From Bacillota bacterium (GTDB lineage: Bacteria > Bacillota_I > Bacilli_A > Izemoplasmatales > Hujiaoplasmataceae), in the NCBI GenBank assembly GCA_003245625.1, contig QKCT01000069.1, positions 1-45,674 of the forward strand: DNA of 45,674 nt, written 5' to 3'. Shown in pieces: positions 26,058 through 34,532 of the stretch. The position numbers and the translations under genes are program-made. The notes below the pieces were generated by a model that worked only from the letters and a program-made list of their open reading frames with translations, did not search any database and had not been told where the DNA came from. The number at the start of each line of letters is the position of its first letter. The stretch's first letter is position 1.

Positions 26058-26066
26058 ATTATAACA
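26058..26066 (-). promoter_or_regulatory. Extended -10 promoter of the CxxC membrane protein
   Basis: Minus-strand TGTTATAAT (hexamer 26058-26063); no -35 consensus at 17 bp. Confidence 0.6.
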
Positions 26067-26075
26067 TAAGGACAT

Positions 26076-26591
26076 TTATTCGACTTTGGATTTGCTTGAA
26101 GAACCCAAGAAAGTAAAAATTGGATTTTTAGGAACTCATTTCGAATGAATTTCAATAGAGGAAACAATTTTGTACCAAAACGAAATAACTCAAGCAATTT
26201 AGTGATATAAAAAATGCATTCTATTTCCCTATTTTTAGGTCTTATAGATGCATTTCATTTTTTTGATTTTAGAATGCTACAATTTGCTTTCCTTTGAAAA
26301 AAGAAGTTAATAATGTCTGTTTAGGCGAGAGAAAAGATATTTTTCTGGCCTAATTATTGTCCGTGTGGATAACATCAATATCCCATGTAATTTCGGTCAA
26401 CAACAGAAAATTCAAAAGATCACTGGAGAGGTTAAACCATTTGAAACCACAAGCATAAATGTCGAATATAGATAATGATTCAGACTAACGATGTACATCT
26501 ATATCACTATTTCTGTACACCGCTTTTATCTCCATTTATAGGGATTTCCCCCGTCAAAATCATTCCTTCAGTTAAGCAATGGTTGAATTAT
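26076..26591. other. Gene-free stretch of about 515 bases
   Basis: No supported gene. It holds short palindromes (GGGATTTCCC at about 26541-26550), arms GCATTCTA/TAGAATGC around 26217-26276, and a stop-bounded minus-strand frame of about 44 codons (about 26352-26486) ending WDIDVIHTDNN. That frame has coding-like composition but no start or family I recognise. A decayed gene is possible. Confidence 0.4.
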
Positions 26592-26924
26592 TTATTCCAT
26601 TTCTTTCAAAGACTTATCATAAAAAGCACTGATCTGGTCCTTAACAATTTCTGGAGTAGCGATATACACCAATATTTGATGCTTTTTAAACGAGTGTATC
26701 AAACTTTTTTTTAAAGGATTTGAGATAACCGCATCGATTCTTTTTGTAGCAAAAAACTCTATTAGTTCCATTGATTTTAATCCGCCATTATCGACATAAG
26801 TGTTTGTGTAAACCCACCCGATTTCTTTCTTGGTATCATACACATAGATAAAATTACATGTCGAAAAATCTTCGGCAATAAACGACTTTTCTCCACTCGT
26901 TTTGGTTGGAAACGCTAATAACAT
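26592..26924 (-). CDS. NifX/NifB-like dinitrogenase-cofactor-fold protein
   Basis: About 110 residues. The RNase-H-like NifX fold shows as VDNGGLKSMELIEFFATKRIDAVI and then LVYIATPEIVKDQI. Stand-alone members in anaerobes without nitrogenase are probably iron-sulfur or metal-cluster chaperones or sensors. A GTG at 26933 is in frame, but ATG at 26924 has AGGAG at 8 nt. It lies 33 nt behind arginine deiminase and is the last gene of the tryptophanase operon, an unusual place for it. Confidence 0.7.
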   Translation of the reverse strand: MLLAFPTKTSGEKSFIAEDFSTCNFIYVYDTKKEIGWVYTNTYVDNGGLKSMELIEFFATKRIDAVISNPLKKSLIHSFKKHQILVYIATPEIVKDQISAFYDKSLKEME

Positions 26925-26957
26925 ATCAATCACTCCTACATCATAATTCGAATCACT

Positions 26958-28190
26958 TTATTCTAAATCTAATCGTTGGAAAGGCATACTCATACATCTA
27001 GGTCCACCTCGACCTCGCGATAGCTCGCTCGATGGAATCGTATGAACCTTAATCCCATAGGAACGTAAAATACCATTTGTAATGTGGTTTCTTTCATAGA
27101 CGATTACTTCTCCCGGCCGCAGACAAATCGTATTTGCCCCATCGTTCCATTGTTCCCGATCCGCAGCTACCAAATCATCTCCTCCACACGGAATTAGAGT
27201 GACCTTGCGATTGAGGTATTTGGATAAAATAGAATCCAATGTTCCTTCAATCGGAATAACATCTAGTTTATGTTTTCTATCTTTACTAGGTCGAAGTTCA
27301 AACGCCTTTAATACCGTTTCAACATCTTGATGAATCAGGAATTTATCATAGTCAACTTGTGTAAATATTGTATCGAGATGCATAAATGCACGATGTTTTG
27401 GAATATCGAACGCCAGCACCATTTCATATCCAGTTTCGTTAAAGAAGAATAGGTTTTTAGCTAGTTTTTCAATAGCAGCCGGATGGGTACGTTGTGAAAC
27501 ACCAACTGCTAATATCTTATCGGATAACACTAAGATATCTCCACCTTCGATACTCGGTAATTGATTGCGATCATAAAACCATGCAACATCAGGACTGCCG
27601 TACTTCGGATGATACCGAAAGATGTATTCTCCATAAATCGTTTCTCTACTTCTTGTTTGGGAGAACATCTTGGAAATAGCCACCCCAGAATCAATGATTG
27701 CAAAAGGATCTCTTGTGAAATAAAGGTTTGGCATAGGATCCGTGATAAAAGGATAATCTCTAATATGATCAGACAACGTTCTTTTCTCAAAATTAGGTAA
27801 ATCATATTTTCGAATTCCAGCCATTGTCAAACAAATTAGTTCTTTCAAATCTTCGAATGAATTCAGAAAATCTTTTAATTTTGCTTTCAGGGTATCACTC
27901 GTCACCAAAGATTCTTCAATAAATTGATCGATGAATCGCATTTTGATGTTTTCTGATTGAGCAAGACTTTCCGCCACCAAGTCAGTTAGATATAGTACTT
28001 CGACTCCATTATCACGAAATGTTTGTGCAAATGCATCATGTTCTTTTTGGGCAAGATCTAACCAGGGAATATCATCGAAAAGAAGTTGGTTTAGCCATTT
28101 TGGAGTAAGATTCTCTAACTCTCCTCCAGGTCGATGCAGCAAAACGGTCTTTAATTCTCCAATTTCAGATTTAATCTGTAGGTTCTTCAT
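26958..28190 (-). CDS. arcA: Arginine deiminase
   Basis: 410 residues, the normal length. It hydrolyses L-arginine to citrulline and ammonia. Visible family motifs: YFTRDPFAI, the catalytic-region HRAFMHLDTIF, and the C-terminal GRGGPRCMSMPFQRL with the nucleophilic cysteine. No ornithine carbamoyltransferase, carbamate kinase or arginine/ornithine antiporter is in the window, so the ATP-yielding rest of the pathway must be elsewhere or absent. It starts 10 nt after tryptophanase (RBS AAGGAG), hence one operon. Confidence 0.97.
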   Translation of the reverse strand: MKNLQIKSEIGELKTVLLHRPGGELENLTPKWLNQLLFDDIPWLDLAQKEHDAFAQTFRDNGVEVLYLTDLVAESLAQSENIKMRFIDQFIEESLVTSDTLKAKLKDFLNSFEDLKELICLTMAGIRKYDLPNFEKRTLSDHIRDYPFITDPMPNLYFTRDPFAIIDSGVAISKMFSQTRSRETIYGEYIFRYHPKYGSPDVAWFYDRNQLPSIEGGDILVLSDKILAVGVSQRTHPAAIEKLAKNLFFFNETGYEMVLAFDIPKHRAFMHLDTIFTQVDYDKFLIHQDVETVLKAFELRPSKDRKHKLDVIPIEGTLDSILSKYLNRKVTLIPCGGDDLVAADREQWNDGANTICLRPGEVIVYERNHITNGILRSYGIKVHTIPSSELSRGRGGPRCMSMPFQRLDLE

Positions 28191-28200
28191 AAAAAGCTCC

Positions 28201-29583
28201 TTATTCTATCGGCAAGAATTCAGCAGTGAAATGTCTTAGGATTGGTGATTCATAGGTGAATTTCAATCCTTTGATTTCATTTCGATTTTGATAAACACGA
28301 ATCAAACATTTCGCAACATATTCCAAATGCTGGAATGTATAGGTTCTTCTTGGAATGGTCAATCTCATGAATTCTTTATCCGCCTTGATGTTGAGATGAG
28401 TATCTGGATCTCTTCCTAAAAGGAGTGATCCAATCTCAACTGGTCGAATTCCGCCTTCGATATATAACGCATTACAAACTGCCTGAGCAGGAAATTGATC
28501 ATATGGAATGTGAGGGACTATTTTACCACAATCGACAAATACTGCATGACCACCAGTCGGATATTGAATGGGTACTCCACCCTCTCTAAGTAAATCACCA
28601 AGATATTTAATTTCATCAATACGATACGCAAGATATTGTTCGTTCAATGCTTCTTTTAACCCTACTGCCAAAGCTTCCATATCTCTTCCAGCCAAACCCC
28701 CATAGGTTGGGAATCCTTCTTTTGGAACAATCGCGGTTTGACATTTGCGGAATAAATCCAAATCATCTTTAATCGCAATCAAACCACCAATGTTCACTAA
28801 GCCATCTTTCTTAGAACTCATCAAGAAAATATCAGCTAATGCAAAAGTTTCCCTTGCGATTTCAGCGACGCTTTTCTGTTTGAATCCTTGTTCTCTTTGT
28901 TTGATGAAATAACTGTTTTCAGCGTATCTCGCCCCATCAATAATCAAGCGAATATTATGGTGTTTAGCTATTTTAGATACCGCCATCATATTTTCCATAG
29001 AAACAGGCTGTCCACCAGCGGAATTATTGGTGATTGTCATAATGATTCCAGCGATGTTCTCTGAACCCTTTTCCTGAATAATTTCTTGTAAGCGAATAAT
29101 GTCAAAGTTGCCTTTAAATGGATGATATATTTCTGTTTCAAAACATTCCGGAATCACACAATCAATTGCTCTGGCACCAGCGATTTCTACATGCGCCCTT
29201 GTTGTATCAAAATGGATGTTTGAAATAAAATACATATGATCATGTGTGATCAATTCAGGAATCATGACTTGTTCCGCACCACGACCTTGATGAACTGGCA
29301 TCATATATTGATAACCAGTGATCTCTTTTACGGTTTCTTCCAAACGATAGAAACTTCTCGACCCAGCATATGCTTCGTCTCCTTGCATTAGCGCTGCCCA
29401 TTGATAATGTGACATCGCTCCAGTTCCTGAATCAGTTAATAAATCGATGTAAACGTCTTCGCTTCTCAATCGGAAGGGATTATATCCGGCATCCTTTAAT
29501 GCTTGTTCTCTCTCTTCTCTTGAAATCAATTTGATTGGTTCCACCATTTTAATTCGATATGGCGGCATAGCATAATCGTGCAT
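28201..29583 (-). CDS. tnaA: Tryptophanase
   Basis: 460 residues, PLP-dependent beta-eliminating lyase making indole, pyruvate and ammonia. PLP lysine K259 is in [12 protein letters not shown]. The [12 protein letters not shown] stretch itself looks like tyrosine phenol-lyase, but the positions that separate the enzymes follow tryptophanase: D126 in HFDTTRAH (Thr in tyrosine phenol-lyase), PVEIGS with Ile where tyrosine phenol-lyase has Arg, and H451 in LRHFTAEF where it has Phe. So tryptophanase is favoured. RBS CGGAGG precedes ATG 29583; about 117 nt of leader separate it from the likely promoter, with no TnaC-like peptide containing Trp. Confidence 0.9.
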   Translation of the reverse strand: MHDYAMPPYRIKMVEPIKLISREEREQALKDAGYNPFRLRSEDVYIDLLTDSGTGAMSHYQWAALMQGDEAYAGSRSFYRLEETVKEITGYQYMMPVHQGRGAEQVMIPELITHDHMYFISNIHFDTTRAHVEIAGARAIDCVIPECFETEIYHPFKGNFDIIRLQEIIQEKGSENIAGIIMTITNNSAGGQPVSMENMMAVSKIAKHHNIRLIIDGARYAENSYFIKQREQGFKQKSVAEIARETFALADIFLMSSKKDGLVNIGGLIAIKDDLDLFRKCQTAIVPKEGFPTYGGLAGRDMEALAVGLKEALNEQYLAYRIDEIKYLGDLLREGGVPIQYPTGGHAVFVDCGKIVPHIPYDQFPAQAVCNALYIEGGIRPVEIGSLLLGRDPDTHLNIKADKEFMRLTIPRRTYTFQHLEYVAKCLIRVYQNRNEIKGLKFTYESPILRHFTAEFLPIE

Positions 29584-29706
29584 AGTATCCTCCGTATTAG
29601 GTTATGAATAGCAATAGTATCCAAAGAAAAACGAAGATATTTACCATGGAAAACCATTTGAATCTCACGCTTTTTGGAATCTATTTCAATCATTTATCTC
29701 AAGTCT

Positions 29707-29735
29707 ATTATACAATAAGTTCTGGCCATAGTAAA
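29707..29735 (-). promoter_or_regulatory. Probable promoter of the tnaA-arcA operon
   Basis: TATAAT (29707-29712) on the minus strand with a weak TTTACT at 17 bp. It gives a leader of about 117 nt. Confidence 0.5.
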
Positions 29736-29753
29736 TGAATATCAGGAGTGAAA

Positions 29754-29784
29754 AGAAAAAAGACGGCTGCTTTGCAACCGTCTT
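29754..29784 (-). terminator. Rho-independent terminator after the hydrogenase operon
   Basis: AAGACGG/CCGTCTT outer stem with an inner TGC/GCA extension and T-run on the minus strand, 5 nt past the hydA stop. Confidence 0.9.
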
Positions 29785-29789
29785 AGTCA

Positions 29790-31508
29790 TTATTTGTTTC
29801 TGGAAGAATAATGTGTATGCAATAAGTGATGAGATTTCTTTCCAAGTGGCTTCAATAGATATTCATCATACAAAGCGATGATATCTGGATTTTCATGAGA
29901 CTTGCGAATTGGCATGTCCTCATCCACATTGTAAGTTGCTTCAATTCGTTTTTCACGTACAGCATTTGTTGTTCCGTATGGTTGACCACCGCCACCAATA
30001 CATCCACCAGGACAAGTCATGATTTCAATAAAGGTATAAGGAGATGTTCCGGCTTTTACTTGTTCGCACAATATTTTTGCATTCGCTAAAGTATGTGCAA
30101 CCGCAACTTTCACTTTTTGACCACCAAGTACCACTTCTGCTTCTTTAATACCGTCTGTACCACGTACTTGGGTGAAGTTGATATCTTGAAGTTCTTCTTT
30201 ATTTACAACTTCATACACTGTTCTTAGAGCAGCTTCCATAACTCCACCAGTCGCACCGAAGATCGCTGCGGCACCCGTTGTGATTCCAAATGGTTTATCA
30301 AATGGAATCTCTTGAATATCTTCAAAATTAATACCCATTTGACGAATCATCTTACCTAATTCTCTTGTTGTTAAAACAACATCGACATCAGGATTGATGT
30401 TATCGATTCTCATTTCTTTCCGTTGTGCTTCATATTTCTTAGCAGTACAAGGCATAATTGATACGACAAACAAATCTTCCGGTTTGATATTCATCTTTTC
30501 TGCATAATAAGATTTTGCAAGCGCTCCAAACATTTGTTGAGGAGATTTACAAGTAGAAATATGATCTAGAATTTCCGGATATTTTTGTTCTGCAAAGTTA
30601 ATCCACCCTGGGCAGCAAGAAGTCATCATTGGTAAGGTTCCACCGTTTGTAACCCGTTCGATTAATTCGTTTCCTTCTTCAATAATAGTCAAGTCAGCTG
30701 TAAAGTCTGTATCAAATACAGCGTCAAATCCTAAATATTTCAAAGCCGCTACGACTTTTTCTGTTACGATTGAACCAGGAGCCATTCCTACTTCTTCTCC
30801 TAATGATACACGAACAGCAGGAGCTACTTGAACGATCACATGCAATGATGGATTGTTCAACGCTTCCCATACCCTGTCGGTATCATCTTTTTCGATGATA
30901 GCTCCGACTGGACATACGGAAGAACATTGTCCACAATACGTACAGAATTCATCTGATAAGTATTTACCATATGCCGGTGTAATCTTGGAGTCTTTAGAGC
31001 GACCCATTACATCCAATACACCCATCGATTGAACATTTTTACACATATCAATACATCTACCGCATTTGATGCAGCGGTTAATATTACGTACTAATACTGG
31101 GTTGTGGTCATCGACTGGTTGTACTTCAAGTACGGTAGGGAAACGATTCTTATCGATTCCAAGTTTATTTGCCAAAGCTTGCAATTCACAATTCAAGTTC
31201 TTTGGACAAGCCGTACAGTTTGCATCGTGATTTGCCAAAATCAATTCAATAATAGTCTTTCTTGCATTTAATACTTTTGGTGAGTTTGTATTTACAACCA
31301 TACCTTCACGCACGATAGTTGAACATGATGTAGGAAGTTTCTTTTGTCCGTCAATTTCAACAACACAAACTCTACATTCGGACTTAATGGAAAGATCCGG
31401 ATAATTACAAAGAGTTGGAATATCGATATGGTTCCTTCTAGCAGCTTCCAATATGGTAGTATTCTCTTCTACTTGAACATCGATATTGTTGATTTTCAAA
31501 TTAACCAT
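29790..31508 (-). CDS. hydA: [FeFe]-hydrogenase catalytic subunit (HydA/HndD type)
   Basis: 572 residues. Order: an N-terminal [2Fe-2S] ferredoxin-like domain (Cys in CNYPD, CRVC and TSC), a His-Cys3 cluster segment (HDANCTACPKNLNC), two [4Fe-4S] sets (CIKCGRCIDMC and CTYCGQCSSVC), then the H-cluster domain with MMTSCCPGW (L1), SIMPCTAKKYE (L2) and MTCPGGCIGGGGQPYG (L3). It makes or oxidises H2. Together with the NuoF- and NuoE-like subunits upstream it should couple H2 to NAD(H) and perhaps ferredoxin. It starts 1 nt after the upstream stop. The maturases HydEFG are not in the window. Confidence 0.97.
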   Translation of the reverse strand: MVNLKINNIDVQVEENTTILEAARRNHIDIPTLCNYPDLSIKSECRVCVVEIDGQKKLPTSCSTIVREGMVVNTNSPKVLNARKTIIELILANHDANCTACPKNLNCELQALANKLGIDKNRFPTVLEVQPVDDHNPVLVRNINRCIKCGRCIDMCKNVQSMGVLDVMGRSKDSKITPAYGKYLSDEFCTYCGQCSSVCPVGAIIEKDDTDRVWEALNNPSLHVIVQVAPAVRVSLGEEVGMAPGSIVTEKVVAALKYLGFDAVFDTDFTADLTIIEEGNELIERVTNGGTLPMMTSCCPGWINFAEQKYPEILDHISTCKSPQQMFGALAKSYYAEKMNIKPEDLFVVSIMPCTAKKYEAQRKEMRIDNINPDVDVVLTTRELGKMIRQMGINFEDIQEIPFDKPFGITTGAAAIFGATGGVMEAALRTVYEVVNKEELQDINFTQVRGTDGIKEAEVVLGGQKVKVAVAHTLANAKILCEQVKAGTSPYTFIEIMTCPGGCIGGGGQPYGTTNAVREKRIEATYNVDEDMPIRKSHENPDIIALYDEYLLKPLGKKSHHLLHTHYSSRNK

Positions 31509-31509
31509 A

Positions 31510-32754
31510 TTAGTACCTCACTTTCGCAAAATAGTCATCGCGGAAGTAACGTAAAGAAGAAATAATCGAAGTCATCGATGTTTGGCCTAAACCACAAAGA
31601 GAAGTTTGTTGAATTACTTTTGCCAAGTTTTCCAATGACATCAAATCTTTTTCTGTTGCACGATGAGTTTTGAATTTGTTTAATAGATTGACAATTTGGA
31701 TATGTCCTTCTCTACATGGAGCACATTTGCCACAAGATTGATGGACAAAGAACTTCATATTAATCAGAAGCACATCAAAAATATCATATCGATCATCTAT
31801 AACGATTATCGCACCGGTTCCGGTCTTGGAATCAAAATTCTCAAAACGATCGAAATCGATCGACATATCTAACATGTATTCCGGGATGATTGGGCCAGAA
31901 GCTCCACCTAATTGAACCATTTTAATCGGTTTGTTATTACGAACACCTTTTCCTAATTGGAAAATAACGTCTCGAATGGATGTTCCAAAAGGAACTTCAT
32001 AAAGACCTTTGTTCTTAACATTTCCAGATAAACTGATCAATTTGGTTCCTGTTGAAGAAGCAGTACCAACTTTGGCAAATTCTTCTCCGCCAACCAAAAC
32101 GATATATGGGAAGTTTACGAATGTTTCCACGTTATTGATTAGTGTTGGACGATCGTGAATACCTTTATCCGTTGGGAACGGAGGTTTCACTCTAGATCTA
32201 CCAGGTTTTCCTTCGATCGATTCAATCATCGAAAATTCTTCTCCGACAACATAAGATCCGGCACCTGATCGAACTTCTAATTTGAAATCAAATCCTTTGT
32301 TTAATATATTTTCTCCCAAAAATCCTTTTTCTTCTGCAGCTTGAATTGTCGCTTTCATTATTTTGATTGCATTTTGGTATTCGCCACGGATGTAAACATA
32401 ACCTTTTTTAGCTCCCGTAGCATAAGCCATGATAACCATTCCTTCAACGATAGCATGTGGATCATTTTCCATTAACATTCTGTCTTTGAAGTTCCCAGGT
32501 TCACCTTCATCACCGTTGCAAACGATAAATTTAGGTCCTGATGCATTGGCTAACGCTCTCGCTTTGATATGAGCAGGGAAACCAGCCCCACCCCTACCTC
32601 TGATTCTGGATTTCTCAATTTCATCGATGACTTGAGTCGGATGATTTGAAACAGCTTTTTCTAATCCTTTATAGCCATCATATTTGATGTAGCTATCAAT
32701 GGATAATGGATTGACTTTCCCAAAGCGCTTCGAAACGATTTTTTCTTGGATCAT
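31510..32754 (-). CDS. hydB: NuoF-like NADH/FMN subunit of the [FeFe]-hydrogenase (HydB/HndC type)
   Basis: 414 residues. NADH/FMN-binding stretches RGRGGAGFPAHIKA and CNGDEGEPGNFKDR, the EEFSMIESIEGKPGRSR block, and the [4Fe-4S] site SCGKCAPCREG plus SLCGLGQ. It lacks both the N-terminal [2Fe-2S]/thioredoxin-like extension and the C-terminal 2x[4Fe-4S] tail known from Thermotoga HydB (about 630 residues), so it is the short NuoF-core form. The start overlaps the NuoE-like stop by 4 nt. Confidence 0.95.
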   Translation of the reverse strand: MIQEKIVSKRFGKVNPLSIDSYIKYDGYKGLEKAVSNHPTQVIDEIEKSRIRGRGGAGFPAHIKARALANASGPKFIVCNGDEGEPGNFKDRMLMENDPHAIVEGMVIMAYATGAKKGYVYIRGEYQNAIKIMKATIQAAEEKGFLGENILNKGFDFKLEVRSGAGSYVVGEEFSMIESIEGKPGRSRVKPPFPTDKGIHDRPTLINNVETFVNFPYIVLVGGEEFAKVGTASSTGTKLISLSGNVKNKGLYEVPFGTSIRDVIFQLGKGVRNNKPIKMVQLGGASGPIIPEYMLDMSIDFDRFENFDSKTGTGAIIVIDDRYDIFDVLLINMKFFVHQSCGKCAPCREGHIQIVNLLNKFKTHRATEKDLMSLENLAKVIQQTSLCGLGQTSMTSIISSLRYFRDDYFAKVRY

Positions 32755-33215
32755 TTCACTTCACCTCGCAAATCACTGATAATCTTTTCTACTTTTGCTG
32801 GTGTCAAATTGGTGTAGACTTGATTGTTGACTCTCATTGCAGGAGATTCATTGCAGCAACCTAAACACTCTGTGATTTCCAAAGTAAATAAGTTGTCTGG
32901 AGTGGTTTCTCCTTCGCTGATACCCAACAACTCTACCAGAACTTCGTAGATGTTGGCTGCGTCATTGACAAAACAAGGTACATCGTGGCATATTTGTACC
33001 ACATATCTACCTTTAGGTTCCATTGACAATAACGTATAAAAAGATATGACTGAGCATATCTGACTTTCCGGAATATCTAAATGTTGAGAAATTCTTGAAA
33101 CATCCTCCGCCGAGATATAATGTGTTTTTTTGGATGTTTGATAATCAAGTAGAATCTCAATTAGATACTCAGGATCTTGTGGATACTTCGAAAGTATCTC
33201 TTTCAATAGCATCAT
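32751..33215 (-). CDS. hydC: NuoE-like [2Fe-2S] subunit of the [FeFe]-hydrogenase (HydC/HndA type)
   Basis: 154 residues. A thioredoxin-like fold with four ligands in the family spacing: CHDVPC and CLGCC. It passes electrons between the NADH/FMN subunit and the catalytic subunit. RBS AAGGAGG precedes ATG 33215. First gene of the hydrogenase operon, with a long palindrome-rich leader. Confidence 0.95.
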   Translation of the reverse strand: MMLLKEILSKYPQDPEYLIEILLDYQTSKKTHYISAEDVSRISQHLDIPESQICSVISFYTLLSMEPKGRYVVQICHDVPCFVNDAANIYEVLVELLGISEGETTPDNLFTLEITECLGCCNESPAMRVNNQVYTNLTPAKVEKIISDLRGEVK

Positions 33216-33249
33216 TGTTCCTCCTTGTGTAATTTCGACAATTCAAAGC

Positions 33250-33293
33250 TTTCATAATATAGACCGCAGAAAAAAATATATTATATTATGAAA
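33250..33293. repeat. 12-bp inverted repeat in the hydrogenase leader
   Basis: TTTCATAATATA (33250-33261) and TATATTATGAAA (33282-33293) are perfect complements around a 20-nt spacer. It lies between the promoter and the first hyd start, 35 nt upstream of it. Could be an RNA hairpin or a protein site. Confidence 0.6.
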
Positions 33294-33313
33294 TTTGTTT
33301 TCCTACACTAATC

Positions 33314-33332
33314 ATTCATATGCAATATGAAT
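33314..33332. repeat. 19-bp palindrome in the hydrogenase leader
   Basis: ATTCATAT-GCA-ATATGAAT, an 8+3+8 palindrome about 43 nt downstream of the -10 box. It does not match the Rex consensus (TTGTGAAnnnnTTCACAA). Confidence 0.6.
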
Positions 33333-33374
33333 TTGAAACAAAGAAAGCAACCTCCTGATGTACACGCTAGTATA

Positions 33375-33404
33375 ATTATAACAAAATTTTTTCTTTCGTG
33401 TCAA
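33375..33404 (-). promoter_or_regulatory. Strong promoter of the hydrogenase operon (TTGACA, 18 bp, TGT-TATAAT)
   Basis: Minus strand TTGACA (33399-33404), 18 bp, TATAAT (33375-33380) with a TG extension. The resulting leader is about 150 nt. It also contains AGGAGG (33350-33355) that leads to no convincing gene, at most a 9-codon frame. Confidence 0.85.
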
Positions 33405-33426
33405 CTTTTTCCGAAGGTTCTCAAAA

Positions 33427-33457
33427 AAAACTCACCCGCTAAATTTAGGTGAGTTTT
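33427..33457 (-). terminator. Rho-independent terminator after the epimerase-like gene
   Basis: AAAACTCACC (33427-33436) / GGTGAGTTTT (33448-33457), with a T-run on the minus strand, between the epimerase-like gene and the hydrogenase promoter. Confidence 0.85.
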
Positions 33458-33501
33458 ATGGGTTATCAAATTCATTCAATAATAATTGACATATGTCATT
33501 T

Positions 33502-34512
33502 TCATTCTGTTTTCATTGAAACAAAATGAGACTTATTCGAAAGGAATTCCATACTGAGTTTCGTGGATTCTTTAATCGCTTCTTCTATGTCATCGGTAGG
33601 AATTCCAAGCTTCATTATCAATTGCATATCCTCTTTTTGAAGGTATGCTTTACGATACATGATCTCCGCAAGTTCGATTAGATTTAATCCCGATTCGATA
33701 TTCCGTTTTTGGTATCGTTTCATAATTCTTCTTAGCACGATTCTATAAATCCACTTTGGAGCGGTAAGGATAGGACGATGAATTCCCATCTCCTTATGCA
33801 TAATAGAAAGCATTTCTTTCCAGCTCATTTCATAGTATCCAATCGGAATAGAACCAGTGATTTGATTCTCGATAATATGTCGAGTAATTACGCCCACTTG
33901 ATTGGCAGTCACCATAGTTGTTCCACCATTCGGATAGAAAGTAAAACACTTCATTTTTTGAATTTGTTTCACCAAGAAAGTCCATACCGGTTCTCTACCT
34001 TTTTGAATACCAAAAATATATGGCAATTCTAGGATTGATACACGAAAGGCTTCCGAAAAACCAAGGGCCATATTCTCTTGATCGACTCTACTTCGTATAT
34101 ATGGATGGATAGCAGACAGTTGTAAATCCTTCCACAATCGATCAAAATAAGAAAAGTAACTTCCCATGATAACAGCGTGCTGAATTTGAACTCTTTTGCA
34201 AATTTCTAGCAATCGCTTTAGTGCTGAGATATTAAAATTGTAGTACATGTCGTAAACTGGCGGTTTTCCCTCAACTCTCTCATCAATTCCAGCAGCAAAA
34301 ACAAAAACATCGAACCCTTTCATGTGTTCCATCAATTCTAAGTCAGTAATCTGCATGAAATTCTTCAAAATCAAGGTCATTTCACTTGGGATATCAGCAT
34401 CTAGTGGAACCGGTGGCAAGGCCATCGTTGTTACTTCGTGGTGATAACTGATGAGATTTTTAGCTACAGAGGAACCAATTAAACCCGTTCCTCCAATGAG
34501 GAAAACTTTCAA
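33502..34512 (-). CDS. NAD-dependent epimerase/dehydratase-like protein (atypical SDR)
   Basis: 336 residues. The N-terminal Rossmann motif GGTGLIGSSVAKNL is clear, and FVFAAGIDERV fits the second NAD-contact strand. The typical Tyr-x3-Lys pair is not obvious (DRLWKDLQLS in the expected region), so it is an atypical member, perhaps an NmrA-like reductase or non-catalytic protein. Substrate unknown. The start is TTG at 34512 with GGTGA at 7 nt. Located 20 nt behind the PanE-like gene, so likely co-expressed. Confidence 0.75.
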   Translation of the reverse strand: MKVFLIGGTGLIGSSVAKNLISYHHEVTTMALPPVPLDADIPSEMTLILKNFMQITDLELMEHMKGFDVFVFAAGIDERVEGKPPVYDMYYNFNISALKRLLEICKRVQIQHAVIMGSYFSYFDRLWKDLQLSAIHPYIRSRVDQENMALGFSEAFRVSILELPYIFGIQKGREPVWTFLVKQIQKMKCFTFYPNGGTTMVTANQVGVITRHIIENQITGSIPIGYYEMSWKEMLSIMHKEMGIHRPILTAPKWIYRIVLRRIMKRYQKRNIESGLNLIELAEIMYRKAYLQKEDMQLIMKLGIPTDDIEEAIKESTKLSMEFLSNKSHFVSMKTE

Positions 34513-34532
34513 TGTAATTCACCGCCAATCGA

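Noticed and set aside
26475-26714. A plus-strand 79-codon frame
   Set aside because: It overlaps the NifX-like gene on the other strand and shows no domain or ribosome site.
28201-29583. Tyrosine phenol-lyase instead of tryptophanase
   Set aside because: The PLP-site stretch looks similar, but Asp126, the Ile in PVEIGS and His451 match tryptophanase positions.
29584-29700. A TnaC-like leader peptide before tryptophanase
   Set aside because: The only minus-strand leader frame begins at an ATG without a ribosome site, encodes no Trp, and runs into tnaA out of frame. Nothing like the tna attenuator is seen.
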